Source: Tritonibacter litoralis (GTDB taxonomy: Bacteria > Pseudomonadota > Alphaproteobacteria > Rhodobacterales > Rhodobacteraceae). Taken from it: DNA of 64,000 nucleotides. The translations under genes and the position numbers were made by a program. Below, piece by piece: positions 1-8,564 of this stretch (the stretch's first letter is position 1; the number at the start of each line of letters is the position of its first letter). The stretch is from contig NZ_WIBF01000003.1 of NCBI RefSeq assembly GCF_009496005.1, forward strand, positions 1-64,000, read 5' to 3'. The notes under the pieces were generated by a model that was not told the DNA's origin, searched no databases, and saw only the letters and a program-made list of their open reading frames with translations.

Positions 1-93
1 CTCCGGTGTGTCCCGCAGCGTCCCCGCCGCGCCCCGCAGCGCCTCAGCGCCGCCGGTGAAGGGGCTTTTACGGGTAAGGCGGGATAGGCGCAA
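1..93 (-). CDS. possible 5' end of an unidentified gene running off the window
   Basis: Reading the minus strand from a TTG at 93 gives 31 open codons to the window edge, with a peptide rich in Arg, Ala, Gly and Thr and the GC-rich third positions typical of coding sequence here. An in-frame stop lies just upstream (103-105), so any start must be the TTG or another non-ATG codon. No proper ribosome binding site spacing is seen: the purine run touches the TTG. It would follow msrQ on the same strand. I do not recognise the protein, and it could be noncoding. Confidence 0.22.
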   Translation of the reverse strand, partial: MRLSRLTRKSPFTGGAEALRGAAGTLRDTPE

Positions 94-159
94 CCCCTTT
101 TTTCAAGAATTTCGCATTTTTTTCATACGCACGTCACTTTGCGTAAAAAACTGACATTC

Positions 160-792
160 TCAGAGTGTTTGCGCTGGTGACAAACGGCGCTTCACGAGGT
201 CGACCAGAGGCATGCGCAGCAACAGCAGCACCGCGATCCCGCAGAGATAAGCCAAGGGCTCGATCTGGAACCCCTTTGCGAGCCAGACATAGTGAACTCC
301 GCCTAAAACCGCTGCGGGATAGACCAGGCGGTGCAATTTACGCCAGCGGCTGCCCAGTTTGCGGATCGAGGCTGTGTTGGAGGTCACCGCCAGAGGCAGC
401 AGAAGCAAGAAGCTGCCCATGCCAATGGTCACAAATGGGCGTTTGAGGATGTCCGTGACAATCTGTGAGAGGATCTGAACATCCAGGACCAGCCAGACCA
501 GAAGGTGGCAGCACACATAGAAGAAACACAGCAAGCCAATCGCCCGGCGAAACTTCATCAGATTGAGCCCCAGATAGCGTCGCAGCGGGGTGATCGACAG
601 GGATGCAATCAGGAACTGCAACGCAAGTTCGCCATAGCGGTGCTCAATCGCCTTTACGGGATCCACGCCCAAGCCGCCTGTAACCCCAAGGTAAAACAGC
701 CAGGGGGCAGGCAATGCCCCCAAGACATATAAACACCAGGTCGGGATCCAGCGGACCAGCCGGTTCAGCTGGTCCCGGGCAATTGTGAGCAT
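160..792 (-). CDS. msrQ: MsrQ, heme-binding membrane subunit of the MsrPQ sulfoxide reductase
   Basis: This 210-residue integral membrane protein matches the MsrQ (YedZ) family: about six hydrophobic helices, a ferric-reductase-like core and conserved histidines (near CCHLLVW and RKLHRLVY) expected to bind heme. MsrQ passes electrons from the inner-membrane quinone or flavin pool to periplasmic MsrP, which reduces methionine sulfoxide in oxidised envelope proteins. Its ATG overlaps the msrP stop codon (TGATG at 790-794), so the two are almost certainly translationally coupled and msrP is first. Length is normal for the family. The partner gene and the order leave little doubt about the role. 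Confidence 0.93.
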   Translation of the reverse strand: MLTIARDQLNRLVRWIPTWCLYVLGALPAPWLFYLGVTGGLGVDPVKAIEHRYGELALQFLIASLSITPLRRYLGLNLMKFRRAIGLLCFFYVCCHLLVWLVLDVQILSQIVTDILKRPFVTIGMGSFLLLLPLAVTSNTASIRKLGSRWRKLHRLVYPAAVLGGVHYVWLAKGFQIEPLAYLCGIAVLLLLRMPLVDLVKRRLSPAQTL

Positions 793-1697
793 CAGTAGAA
801 CTTTCGCAGATCCATTCCATCGTACATATGCGCGACTTCTTTTTCATAACCATTGAACATTAACGTCGGCTGACGCTGGGCAAAGATGCCGCCCCCCAGA
901 AGACGTTCGGAAGCCTGGCTCCAACGGGGGTGATCCACATTTGGGTTCACGTTGGAATAAAAACCGTATTCGCGGCCATTGGCCATGTTCCAGCTGGTAT
1001 CCGGCTGCTCTTCGGTCAGGGTGATTTTGACGATCGATTTGATCGACTTGAACCCGTATTTCCAAGGCACCACCAGACGCAGGGGCGCCCCGTTTTGATT
1101 GGGGAGCGGTTTGCCAAAGATACCGGTGGCCATCAGCGTCAGCGGGTTCATCGCCTCATCCAGGCGCAGGCCTTCGCGGTAGGGCCAGTCCAACACAGGA
1201 TAAGCGGTGCCGGGCATTTCCGCAGGGCGATACAGTGTTTCAAAGGAGACGTATTTCGCCCCATCCTGAACGCCTGCCAAATTCAACAGGTCGGCCAGTT
1301 CAAATCCGTTCCACGGCACCACCATGGACCAGGCTTCCACACAGCGAAAGCGATAGATGCGCTCTTCGATTGTCATCTCGGACAGGATGTCGCCCAACGC
1401 ATAGTCACCGGGATTGTCCACCAGACCATCGATTGTCACGCTCCAGGGCGTGGTTGTCAGTTGACCTGCGTTATCTGCTGGGTCGGTTTTGCGGGTGCCG
1501 AACTCATAGAAATTGCAATAGTTCGTGACCTCTTCCCATGTATTGGGCGTCAGCGTCTCTTGGGCCTGCGCGGCGGTGCCCGCCATCCCGGACAAGCCGG
1601 CACCTGCCAGACCTGCCAGGATTTTACGGCGGTTCCAGAACAGATCTTCTGGGGTCACATCTGCGGTCGTGAGGTCGTTTTTCCAACGGTATGCCAT
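792..1697 (-). CDS. msrP: MsrP, periplasmic methionine sulfoxide reductase catalytic subunit
   Basis: A 301-residue molybdopterin oxidoreductase of the sulfite oxidase fold (YedY/MsrP). The N-terminus carries a twin-arginine signal around residue 23 (NRRKILAG followed by a hydrophobic, Ala/Gly-rich stretch ending AQAQ), so the folded, cofactor-loaded protein is exported by Tat. The conserved motif RFRCVEAW near residue 118 supplies the cysteine that ligates molybdenum. It acts in the periplasm, repairing Met-sulfoxide with electrons from MsrQ. First gene of a two-gene operon. The upstream 70 bases (1698-1767) separate it from the next gene on the same strand and could hold the promoter. Confidence 0.94.
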   Translation of the reverse strand: MAYRWKNDLTTADVTPEDLFWNRRKILAGLAGAGLSGMAGTAAQAQETLTPNTWEEVTNYCNFYEFGTRKTDPADNAGQLTTTPWSVTIDGLVDNPGDYALGDILSEMTIEERIYRFRCVEAWSMVVPWNGFELADLLNLAGVQDGAKYVSFETLYRPAEMPGTAYPVLDWPYREGLRLDEAMNPLTLMATGIFGKPLPNQNGAPLRLVVPWKYGFKSIKSIVKITLTEEQPDTSWNMANGREYGFYSNVNPNVDHPRWSQASERLLGGGIFAQRQPTLMFNGYEKEVAHMYDGMDLRKFY

Positions 1698-1767
1698 GCC
1701 GGGCTCCTTTACGTGCTTAAGGCGAAGTCATAGCTAAGGCTACGCTCTGGGCTCAAAGAATATTCCA

Positions 1768-3258
1768 TCACGACTCCGCGACAGCGCTGTAACTTGGCAT
1801 CAGCTCGTTCATGGGACGCGAGTGCCCGCCCTCTTGCATGATGCGGACATGGCGGCGGCGGATCTGGCGCGGTTCCGCAACACCTACGGAATGTGCGATC
1901 ACCTCAACCTCATGCACCAGCTCCTGGGCATAACGGGCGACACGCGCGTGTTTTTCCTCAACCACAAGACCTTTTTGAAACCGCGGGTCATGGGTAGTGA
2001 TGCCGGTTGGGCAGGTGTTCTTGTTACATTTCAAAGCCTGGATACACCCCAATGAGAACATAAAGCCCCGCGCTGAGGTGACAAAATCTGCCCCCGCGGC
2101 CAGGGCCCAGGCCACATCGCCGGGGTTCACCAGCTTGCCACTGGCAATCAGACGGATACGGTCGTGCAGTGCATATTCGTCGCGCAGGTTACAAACCATT
2201 GGCAGTGCTTCGCGCACGGACATGCCGACCAGATCCATCAGGGGCATGGGGGCCGCGCCGGTTCCGCCTTCGCCGCCATCAATGGTGATAAAATCAGGCG
2301 CATCCTCGGTACGGCTGGCGATGTTCATGAACATCTCGCGCATCACCGCCTCTCCCCCCACCACGGTTTTGATGCCAACAGGCTTGCCGGTAACCTCACG
2401 CACATGAGCGATCATATCCAGTAGATCATCCCAGCTGGCGATCTCTGGATGGCGGTTCGGAGAAATGCTCGCCTCGCCTTCGTGGATCCCGCGGATTGCC
2501 GCGATCTCGGCGCTGACCTTCTCGGCTGGAAGGATGCCGCCCTTGCCCGGTTTGGCCCCCTGAGACAGCTTGATCTCAAACATACGCACCTGGTCATGGG
2601 CCGCAGCTGCGCGCAGCTTGTCGTCGCTGATCCCACCTTCGGGGTTGCGCACACCGTATTTAGCGGTGCCGATTTGGAAAACGATGTCACAGCCGCCTTC
2701 CAGGTGAAACGGGCTGAGACCACCTTCGCCCGTGTTCAGCCACACGCCTGCCTCTTTGGCCCCGCGGCTCAGCGCTTGAATAGCCGGTTTGGACAGCGCG
2801 CCATAGCTCATGCCCGAGATATTAAAAATCGAGGGTGCATGAAACGGAACCCGCGCCGTGGGACCAATTTCCAAAGGTTCCGTCTTGGCAAAATCGGCGT
2901 CCAGCTTGGGGAAGGGGTCGTTCACAAAGATCGCCGTGCCAGGTACCGCAATGTTACGCGTCGAACCAAAGGCAATGGTGTTGCCCGCCCCAACGGCGGC
3001 GCGGCCAACCCAATCACGTTGGGCCCGGTTAAATGGCAGCTCTTCGCGGTCCATGGCAAAGAAGTACTGGCGAAAGAATTCGCCCAGTTCGGAAAACAGA
3101 TGCCGGAAACGCCCGATCACCGGGTAATTGCGCCGGATCGCATCCTTGGTCTGGCGGCGGTCGATGACAAACAGGCCCAGCCCCACAAAAGCTCCGACCC
3201 CAATCATCAATACAAAGACATAGACCAGCACTTCCAACGCGTGCAAAGCAAAACCCAT
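1768..3258 (-). CDS. FMN-binding glutamate synthase family protein (GltB-like domain, stand-alone)
   Basis: A 496-residue protein made of one N-terminal membrane helix (about residues 5-28) followed by a glutamate synthase FMN/Fe-S barrel. Visible family motifs are SYGALSKPAIQAL, NTGEGG, the QIGTAKYGVR region, IDGGEGGTGAAP and a cysteine cluster (LGCIQALKCNKNTCPTG) that fits the 3Fe-4S site. It lacks the glutaminase domain, so it is not a complete glutamate synthase; members of this family are of uncertain substrate. I chose the ATG at 3258 because GGAGG lies 6 bases upstream; the longer frame would start at a TTG inside that ribosome binding site. Transcribed alone, away from msrPQ by a 70-base gap. 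Confidence 0.85.
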   Translation of the reverse strand: MGFALHALEVLVYVFVLMIGVGAFVGLGLFVIDRRQTKDAIRRNYPVIGRFRHLFSELGEFFRQYFFAMDREELPFNRAQRDWVGRAAVGAGNTIAFGSTRNIAVPGTAIFVNDPFPKLDADFAKTEPLEIGPTARVPFHAPSIFNISGMSYGALSKPAIQALSRGAKEAGVWLNTGEGGLSPFHLEGGCDIVFQIGTAKYGVRNPEGGISDDKLRAAAAHDQVRMFEIKLSQGAKPGKGGILPAEKVSAEIAAIRGIHEGEASISPNRHPEIASWDDLLDMIAHVREVTGKPVGIKTVVGGEAVMREMFMNIASRTEDAPDFITIDGGEGGTGAAPMPLMDLVGMSVREALPMVCNLRDEYALHDRIRLIASGKLVNPGDVAWALAAGADFVTSARGFMFSLGCIQALKCNKNTCPTGITTHDPRFQKGLVVEEKHARVARYAQELVHEVEVIAHSVGVAEPRQIRRRHVRIMQEGGHSRPMNELMPSYSAVAES

Positions 3259-3559
3259 GGCACCCTCCAAACAAATTCAGCATTAGGTCGCGCCCAACGC
3301 ATGGCTTCTATATATAGGTGAAGTGATAACCGCGCCCTTTCCAGGCCGCGCCCTCACGGAACTTTGTTTGCCCTGCAAAGTCGCGAAACAAACATCACAT
3401 CACCGTGAATTGAAATTTTTTCCCGACCGAGCTTAGGACATGCAGCTCCGTGGTCCAGAAAATCTTTTGCACAGGCTGCGTGAACCAAATCGCCAGATCC
3501 CCCGTAGCAGCGTCAATGTTTCCAACGCGGGAGCATTTTACTGCAACAGGAGATCACCC
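3259..3559. other. intergenic region between divergent genes
   Basis: About 300 bases separating the GltB-like gene (minus) from the fasciclin gene (plus). It is more AT-rich than the genes, with a TATATATA run near 3308-3318 and an A/T stretch near 3410-3422, consistent with promoters in both directions. I see no clear dyad, RNA structure or coding frame. The only firm element is the ribosome binding site AGGAG at 3548-3552 in front of the fasciclin start. Confidence 0.5.
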
Positions 3560-4039
3560 ATGCTACGCCGTACTTTTATGACCCTCAGCGCCGTGACTGT
3601 TTTTGCTCTGCCCGCATGCGCGGACGGACATTCCAAAGACATCGTCGACACCGCCGTGGGCGCCGGCAGTTTCACCACGCTGGTTGCCGCTGTTCAGGCA
3701 GCAGGCCTTGTAGAGACCCTCAAAGGCGACGGACCCTTTACCGTTTTTGCTCCCACCGATGACGCCTTTGCCGCGCTGCCCGATGGCACGGTGGACTCAC
3801 TGCTGAAACCTGAAAACAAAGATCAGCTGGTGTCGATCCTCACCTATCATGTGGTACCGGGCAAGGTCATGTCTGGCGATCTGAGCGACGGGATGAAGGC
3901 TGCCACCGTTCAGGGCAGCGAGGTGACCATTGGAACCTCCGACGGCGTAACCGTGAATGGCGCGAATGTGGTGCAGGCGGATATCGCTGCCTCAAATGGT
4001 GTGATCCATGTGATCGATCAGGTCATCCTACCGGAATAA
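3560..4039 (+). CDS. exported fasciclin (FAS1) domain protein
   Basis: A 159-residue protein with a signal peptide (about residues 1-20, [18 protein letters not shown] then CADG) and one FAS1 domain covering nearly all the rest. FAS1 hallmarks are [37 protein letters not shown]-like [11 protein letters not shown], and the closing [13 protein letters not shown]. Such proteins are secreted or surface-attached and linked to adhesion; the exact ligand is unknown. The cysteine right after the signal (ALPAC) could be a lipid attachment site, but Pro at -2 is unusual for a lipobox. Start chosen at 3560 because AGGAG sits 7 bases upstream; the longer frame has no Shine-Dalgarno. Single gene. Confidence 0.9.
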   Translation: MLRRTFMTLSAVTVFALPACADGHSKDIVDTAVGAGSFTTLVAAVQAAGLVETLKGDGPFTVFAPTDDAFAALPDGTVDSLLKPENKDQLVSILTYHVVPGKVMSGDLSDGMKAATVQGSEVTIGTSDGVTVNGANVVQADIAASNGVIHVIDQVILPE

Positions 4040-4042
4040 CCC

Positions 4043-4073
4043 ATAAAAAGAACGCGCCGGAGATCCGGCGCGT
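4043..4073 (-). terminator. intrinsic terminator of clpB
   Basis: ACGCGCCGG / CCGGCGCGT (4052-4060 and 4065-4073) form a perfect 9-bp stem with a 4-base loop. Read on the minus strand it is followed by TTCTTTTT, the T-run needed for a Rho-independent terminator after clpB. On the plus strand no T-run follows, so it is a weaker stop for the fasciclin gene. Confidence 0.75.
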
Positions 4074-4105
4074 CCTCACATCAAATATCGCTTCGTGCAA
4101 AGCGG

Positions 4106-6724
4106 TCAGTGCACAACCGCGTCATCCGGGCGGGGCTTGCCAGAGTTTCCAACCCGATCCCCGATCACCAGACCCTCTTTCCCAGCCGAGACCGTCACGG
4201 TATCGCCATCCATGATGTCACCGCCCAGCAGCATCTCAGCCAACGGGTTTTGCAGCGCGCGCTGGATCACCCGTTTCAAAGGCCGCGCGCCAAAGACCGG
4301 GTCATAGCCTTCGTCCGCCAGCCAGGTTTTGGCGGCCTCATCCAGCACCAGATCAATCTTGCGCCCGGCCAGACGTTTCAGCAGACGCGCCAGCTGGATC
4401 TTGACAATACCATCCATGTCTTCGCGCGCCAGGCGGTCAAAGATGATGGTCTCATCCAAGCGGTTCAGGAACTCAGGCCGGAAGTGCGCTTTGACCGCAT
4501 CCATCACATCCCGCTTGGCATCCGAGGCATCGGCCCCTTCAGGCAGCTGGCTCAGCGCTTGTGCCCCCAGGTTCGAGGTCAGGATAATCAGCGTCTGTTT
4601 GAAATCCACAGTCCGCCCTTGCCCATCGGTCAGCTGGCCATCATCCAGGACCTGCAACAAGACGTTGAACACATCCGGATGCGCCTTTTCGACCTCATCA
4701 AACAAGACCACCTGATAGGGTTTGCGCCGCACGGCTTCGGTCAACACGCCACCCTCATCATAGCCGACATAACCCGGAGGGGCACCGATCAGACGCGCAA
4801 CCGCGTGTTTCTCCATAAACTCGGACATATCCACGCGCACCATGGCGCTGTCGTCGTCAAACAGGAAATTGGCCACGGCTTTGGTCAGCTCAGTTTTACC
4901 GACACCGGTGGGGCCAAGGAACAGGAACGATCCCAGCGGGCGGTTTTCATCATTCAGACCCGCACGCGCCCGGCGCACCGCATTGGACAGGGCCGTCACC
5001 GCTGCGTTTTGGCCGATGACCCGCGCGTGCAGCTCCTCTTCCATCCGCAACAGTTTCTCACGCTCGCCTTCCAGCATGCGCGAGGTCGGAATTCCGGTCC
5101 AGCGCTCCACAACGGCGGCGATCTGTTCCGGGCGCACGGCCTCTTCGACCATCAGCCCCTGTTGTTCCTTGTCTTCGGCATCCGCCAGCTGTTTTTCCAG
5201 CCCCGGAATAACCCCATAGGACAATTCACCCGCGCGGGCAAAATCGCCGTTTCGAGTCGCAATCTCCAAGTCAGAGCGCGCCCTTTCCAGCTGTTCCTTG
5301 ACCTCGGTCGCAGACGCCAGCTTGTCTCGTTCGGCCTGCCACTGGGCGGTCATCTCGGCAGACTGCTCTTGCAGGTCCGAGAGTTCCTTTTGTAGACGCT
5401 CCAGCCGATCCTGTGAAGCGGCGTCTTCTTCCAGTTTCAACGCCTCTTCCTCGATCTGCAGTTGCAGGATCTGGCGGTCCAACGCATCCAGCTCTTCTGG
5501 TTTGCTGTCCACCTGCATGCGCAGACGGCTGGCAGCCTCATCGACTAGATCAATCGCCTTGTCCGGCAGGAAGCGGTCGGTGATATAGCGGCTCGACAAG
5601 GTCGCGGCCGAAACCAGCGCCGCATCTGCGATCCGCACACCGTGGTGCAGCTCATATTTTTCCTTAATGCCGCGCAGGATGGAAACGGTGTCTTCAACCG
5701 TTGGCTCCTCTACCAACACCGGTTGGAACCGGCGGGCAAGGGCTGCGTCCTTTTCCACATATTTACGGTATTCATCCAGGGTGGTCGCGCCGATACAGTG
5801 CAACTCACCCCGCGCCAGCGCCGGTTTGATCAGGTTCGCCGCATCCATCGCACCGTCTGATTTCCCGGCACCCACCAGCGTGTGCATCTCATCAATGAAC
5901 AGCACAATCTCACCAGCGGCTTCGCCAACCTCGGTCAGGATCGCCTTTAGACGTTCCTCAAACTCACCCCGGTATTTGGCACCGGCAATCAGCGCGCCCA
6001 TGTCCAGCGACAACAGCTGTTTGTCGCGCAAGGATTCCGGCACGTCCCCATTGACGATCCGCAGGGCCATCCCTTCGGCGATCGCGGTTTTACCCACGCC
6101 GGGTTCACCAATCAGCACCGGATTATTCTTGGTCCGGCGGCTCAACACCTGCATGGCGCGGCGGATTTCCTCGTCACGTCCGATGATCGGGTCAATCTTG
6201 CCCTCACGCGCGCGTTCGGTCAGGTCCAGAGCGTATTTCTTCAGCGCGTCATAGCCTTCCTCGGCGGTGGCACTGTCTGCGGTTCGGCCTTTGCGAATGT
6301 CGTTGATCGCCTCGTTCAGCTTCTGAGCAGAAACATCCCCCGCCACCAGCGCATCCTTTGCCTTGGATTTGACCAAGGCCAGCGCCATCAACAGACGTTC
6401 CACCGGAACAAAGCTGTCGCCAGCCTTTTCCGCAATCTTGGCCGCCTCATCCAGAACCTTGGCGGTTTGGCCATCCAGGTAGATCTGACCGGCATCGCCC
6501 GAAATCTTGGGCAATTTATCAACCGCTGCCTGCGCCGCTTCGGCAACCCGGGCTGCATCGCCGCCCGCACGCGAAATCAGGTTGCTGGCCAGCCCCTGAT
6601 CATCATCCATTAGTGATTTCAAAAGATGTTCCGGCATCATCCGTTGATGCCCTTCACGCAGCGCAATGGTCTGCGCCGCCTGCACGAATCCCCGTGCCCG
6701 CTCTGTGAACTTGTTCAAGTCCAT
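4106..6724 (-). CDS. clpB: ClpB, ATP-dependent protein disaggregase
   Basis: An 872-residue Hsp104/ClpB chaperone. Order of domains: Clp_N double repeat (about 1-145), first AAA+ module with Walker [14 protein letters not shown], a long middle coiled-coil rich in Glu/Gln/Leu (about 410-530), second AAA+ module with Walker [14 protein letters not shown], and a C-terminal small domain. It pulls proteins out of aggregates together with DnaK in the cytoplasm. I take the ATG at 6724 ([13 protein letters not shown]), preceded by AAAGGAG at a normal distance, over the upstream in-frame start at 6778. The heat-shock promoter about 80 bases upstream is listed separately. An early-frame stop or lesion is not seen; length is standard. 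Confidence 0.97.
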   Translation of the reverse strand: MDLNKFTERARGFVQAAQTIALREGHQRMMPEHLLKSLMDDDQGLASNLISRAGGDAARVAEAAQAAVDKLPKISGDAGQIYLDGQTAKVLDEAAKIAEKAGDSFVPVERLLMALALVKSKAKDALVAGDVSAQKLNEAINDIRKGRTADSATAEEGYDALKKYALDLTERAREGKIDPIIGRDEEIRRAMQVLSRRTKNNPVLIGEPGVGKTAIAEGMALRIVNGDVPESLRDKQLLSLDMGALIAGAKYRGEFEERLKAILTEVGEAAGEIVLFIDEMHTLVGAGKSDGAMDAANLIKPALARGELHCIGATTLDEYRKYVEKDAALARRFQPVLVEEPTVEDTVSILRGIKEKYELHHGVRIADAALVSAATLSSRYITDRFLPDKAIDLVDEAASRLRMQVDSKPEELDALDRQILQLQIEEEALKLEEDAASQDRLERLQKELSDLQEQSAEMTAQWQAERDKLASATEVKEQLERARSDLEIATRNGDFARAGELSYGVIPGLEKQLADAEDKEQQGLMVEEAVRPEQIAAVVERWTGIPTSRMLEGEREKLLRMEEELHARVIGQNAAVTALSNAVRRARAGLNDENRPLGSFLFLGPTGVGKTELTKAVANFLFDDDSAMVRVDMSEFMEKHAVARLIGAPPGYVGYDEGGVLTEAVRRKPYQVVLFDEVEKAHPDVFNVLLQVLDDGQLTDGQGRTVDFKQTLIILTSNLGAQALSQLPEGADASDAKRDVMDAVKAHFRPEFLNRLDETIIFDRLAREDMDGIVKIQLARLLKRLAGRKIDLVLDEAAKTWLADEGYDPVFGARPLKRVIQRALQNPLAEMLLGGDIMDGDTVTVSAGKEGLVIGDRVGNSGKPRPDDAVVH

Positions 6725-6801
6725 CACGTTCTCCTTTTCCAAGCGCCCGGTTATGGTGGAACGCCCGCTTGGCAGCACGTCCCGGTTCGGGCCTCATCCT
6801 C

Positions 6802-6831
6802 AAATTTGGGCAGATTCCCCGCCACTTCAAG
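6802..6831 (-). promoter_or_regulatory. RpoH (sigma-32) type heat-shock promoter of clpB
   Basis: On the minus strand CTTGAA (6831-6826) is followed after 15 bases by CCCAAATTT (6810-6802). This is close to the sigma-32 consensus CTTGAA, 13-15 bases, CCCCATnTA. It lies 78 bases upstream of the chosen clpB start, as expected for a gene that is heat-induced in most proteobacteria. Confidence 0.7.
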
Positions 6832-6956
6832 ACTATGCGCCAAATTCGCTTAGATTTCCCTGATATGGCGCAAATTGGGGAAGGATCGGGGGTTTTCAGC
6901 CGCGCCCGTCCCGATTAGGAAAGCGCAAGTTCCCCTAAAAGCCCGGAGTACAAAAG

Positions 6957-7685
6957 ATGACCCAGCCCACAGCAGACGACCGCCTGATTGTTGCCATGGA
7001 TGTTCCCGACGCGCTGGCCGGGCTGAAGCTGGCGGAGCAGATCGGCGATGCCGTCTCCTTTTACAAAATTGGTCTGGGCATGCTGACAGGCGGCGGTCTG
7101 GCGCTCGCCAATGAGCTGAAACAGGAACACGGCAAGCGTATCTTCTTGGACATGAAGCTGTTTGATATTGGTGCCACGGTGGAGAACGCGGTGCGGGGGC
7201 TGGCTCAGTTTGATCTCGATTTCCTGACTGTGCACGGCGACCCCTATGTGGTCAAAGCCGCCAAAGAGGGCGCGGGCGGCAAGGATCTCAAGATCCTTGC
7301 AGTGACCATCCTGACCTCACTGGACCGTCAGGATCTGGACGGAGCACTGATCAAGGACGGTGCGGTCAAAGATCTGGTGATCGAACGAGCCGGGAATGCC
7401 CTGGCCGCGGGCGCAGATGGTGTGATCGCCAGCCCGCAAGAGGCCGCGCTGATCCGCGCCCTGCCCGAAGCCGAGGGCAAGCTGATCGTGACCCCGGGTG
7501 TCCGTCCGGCTGGTGCGGATCTCGGCGATCAAAAACGCGTTGCAACTCCTGCCAATGCCATTGCAGACGGAGCGGACCATATTGTTGTGGGACGACCAAT
7601 TTGGAAGGCCGAAGATCCGCGGGCCGCAGCCGCAGCCATTCTGACCGAACTGCAAAGCCCCCAAGCACAAAAACCAAACCGATAA
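6957..7685 (+). CDS. pyrF: orotidine 5'-phosphate decarboxylase
   Basis: A 242-residue TIM-barrel enzyme that converts orotidine monophosphate to UMP, the last step of de novo pyrimidine synthesis in the cytoplasm. The active-site signature DMKLFDIG is at residues 65-72, with the invariant Lys and Asp residues; VTPGVRPAGADLGDQKRVATP and VVGRPI near the C-terminus bind phosphate. GGAG lies 9 bases before the ATG. It is divergent from clpB and apparently monocistronic; the following 412 bases hold no protein gene. Confidence 0.96.
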   Translation: MTQPTADDRLIVAMDVPDALAGLKLAEQIGDAVSFYKIGLGMLTGGGLALANELKQEHGKRIFLDMKLFDIGATVENAVRGLAQFDLDFLTVHGDPYVVKAAKEGAGGKDLKILAVTILTSLDRQDLDGALIKDGAVKDLVIERAGNALAAGADGVIASPQEAALIRALPEAEGKLIVTPGVRPAGADLGDQKRVATPANAIADGADHIVVGRPIWKAEDPRAAAAAILTELQSPQAQKPNR

Positions 7686-8097
7686 CATGTGAGCCGCGCA
7701 GCTCAACTCAAGCGTTATCGAAGCAGTTAACCTTTTGCTAAGGAAATTGCTTAAATTTGCGCCGCCGAGAAATATTTTCCCGTCGGCTAAAGTCCGCCCA
7801 AATCACTTCAGTTGACGTTCACGGCAATTGCGTCAACTGACTGGGAATGCGGAATTTTTCCGATCCTCACCAGTTTTCCTAAAAAAATTGCATGTGATAG
7901 AAAAAGCACAGGTGATTCTTCCGCCTTTGATTCCGGAACCGCAAACCTTTGCGAAATGGCGAAAACTGCGGGAACCTGTGACTAGGACACTCCCCTGACG
8001 GGTTGTTCTTCCTGTAACCCGTCAACTTCCCCCGCATCTGCGGGGGACTTTGTTTTGGGGCGTTGGATTTCACTCACAAGCGGCAATACGCCCAAGC
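7686..8097. other. 412-base gap with several hairpins; candidate small RNA region
   Basis: No convincing protein frame is seen between the converging pyrF and NUDIX genes. The region contains three clean inverted repeats: TCAGTTGACG / CGTCAACTGA (7808-7817, 7831-7840, 13-base loop), TGACGGGTT / AACCCGTCA (7996-8004, 8016-8024), and CCCCCGCA / TGCGGGGG (8029-8036, 8039-8046), the last followed on the plus strand by ACTTTGTTTT. The last two in series look like the 3' end of a plus-strand small RNA with an intrinsic terminator. I cannot assign it to a known RNA family. Confidence 0.4.
8028..8056 (+). terminator. terminator-like hairpin, possible end of a small RNA
   Basis: TCCCCCGCA TC TGCGGGGGA makes a 9-bp GC-rich stem (8028-8047), followed by CTTTGTTTT. 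It lies about 340 bases after the pyrF stop, too far to be an ordinary pyrF terminator, and 50 bases beyond the NUDIX stop on the other strand, where no T-run follows the hairpin. Confidence 0.5.
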
Positions 8098-8517
8098 TCA
8101 ATCCCAAAATTCTACGCTTTTGGCATCCAAGTAATCCTGCAAGCGCAGTTTGAAGTTGGGAACCGCCTTGGGATGTGCGCAGTAATCCTCGGGCGACATC
8201 ATCTCCCAACGCTGACCTTCATCTCCCAGCCGCACATCATCGATGGCGCTGTCCGGTAGATGGGCCGCAAAGAACCATGTCACCTCAGCGCCGGATTGGT
8301 ATTCCCGTGCCCAGACGATGTCGATCTCTTCCAGCGCAAGGCCGATTTCCTCCTCGGTTTCCCGCAAGGCGCAGGCCTTGGGGGTCTCATCCCCTTCACG
8401 CCCGCCTCCCGGCAGATCCCAAAAGGCCGGAAAAGGAATGTCAGGCTTGTCATCGCGCAGAATAACCACCAGTTTTGCGCCCAGAAACAGGGCCAGTTTT
8501 GCGCCAGTAAATGACAT
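8098..8517 (-). CDS. NUDIX hydrolase
   Basis: A 139-residue NUDIX-fold enzyme. The Nudix box GGGREGDETPKACALRET followed by EEEIG fits the Gx5Ex7REUxEExGU pattern that binds the divalent metal, with AFWDLPGGGREG just ahead of it. It would cleave a nucleoside diphosphate linked to another group; the substrate is not evident from sequence. I prefer the ATG at 8517, which has GAGG about 6 bases upstream, over the frame's earlier ATG at 8544. It is divergent from the dinB-like gene with only 47 bases between the starts, so the two may share a control region. Repair-type nucleotide-pool cleaning is possible but unproven. Confidence 0.88.
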   Translation of the reverse strand: MSFTGAKLALFLGAKLVVILRDDKPDIPFPAFWDLPGGGREGDETPKACALRETEEEIGLALEEIDIVWAREYQSGAEVTWFFAAHLPDSAIDDVRLGDEGQRWEMMSPEDYCAHPKAVPNFKLRLQDYLDAKSVEFWD

Positions 8518-8564
8518 TCTCGCCTCGGTAATCGCTAAAGACAAATCCCTGCCGCATAGATAGG

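Noticed and set aside
3350-3400. GGAAC-type general-stress (EcfG) promoter before the fasciclin gene
   Set aside because: GGAAC is present, but no CGTT follows at 16-17 bases.
4109-5395. 428-residue plus-strand frame opposite clpB
   Set aside because: Antisense of a highly conserved gene, no independent evidence.
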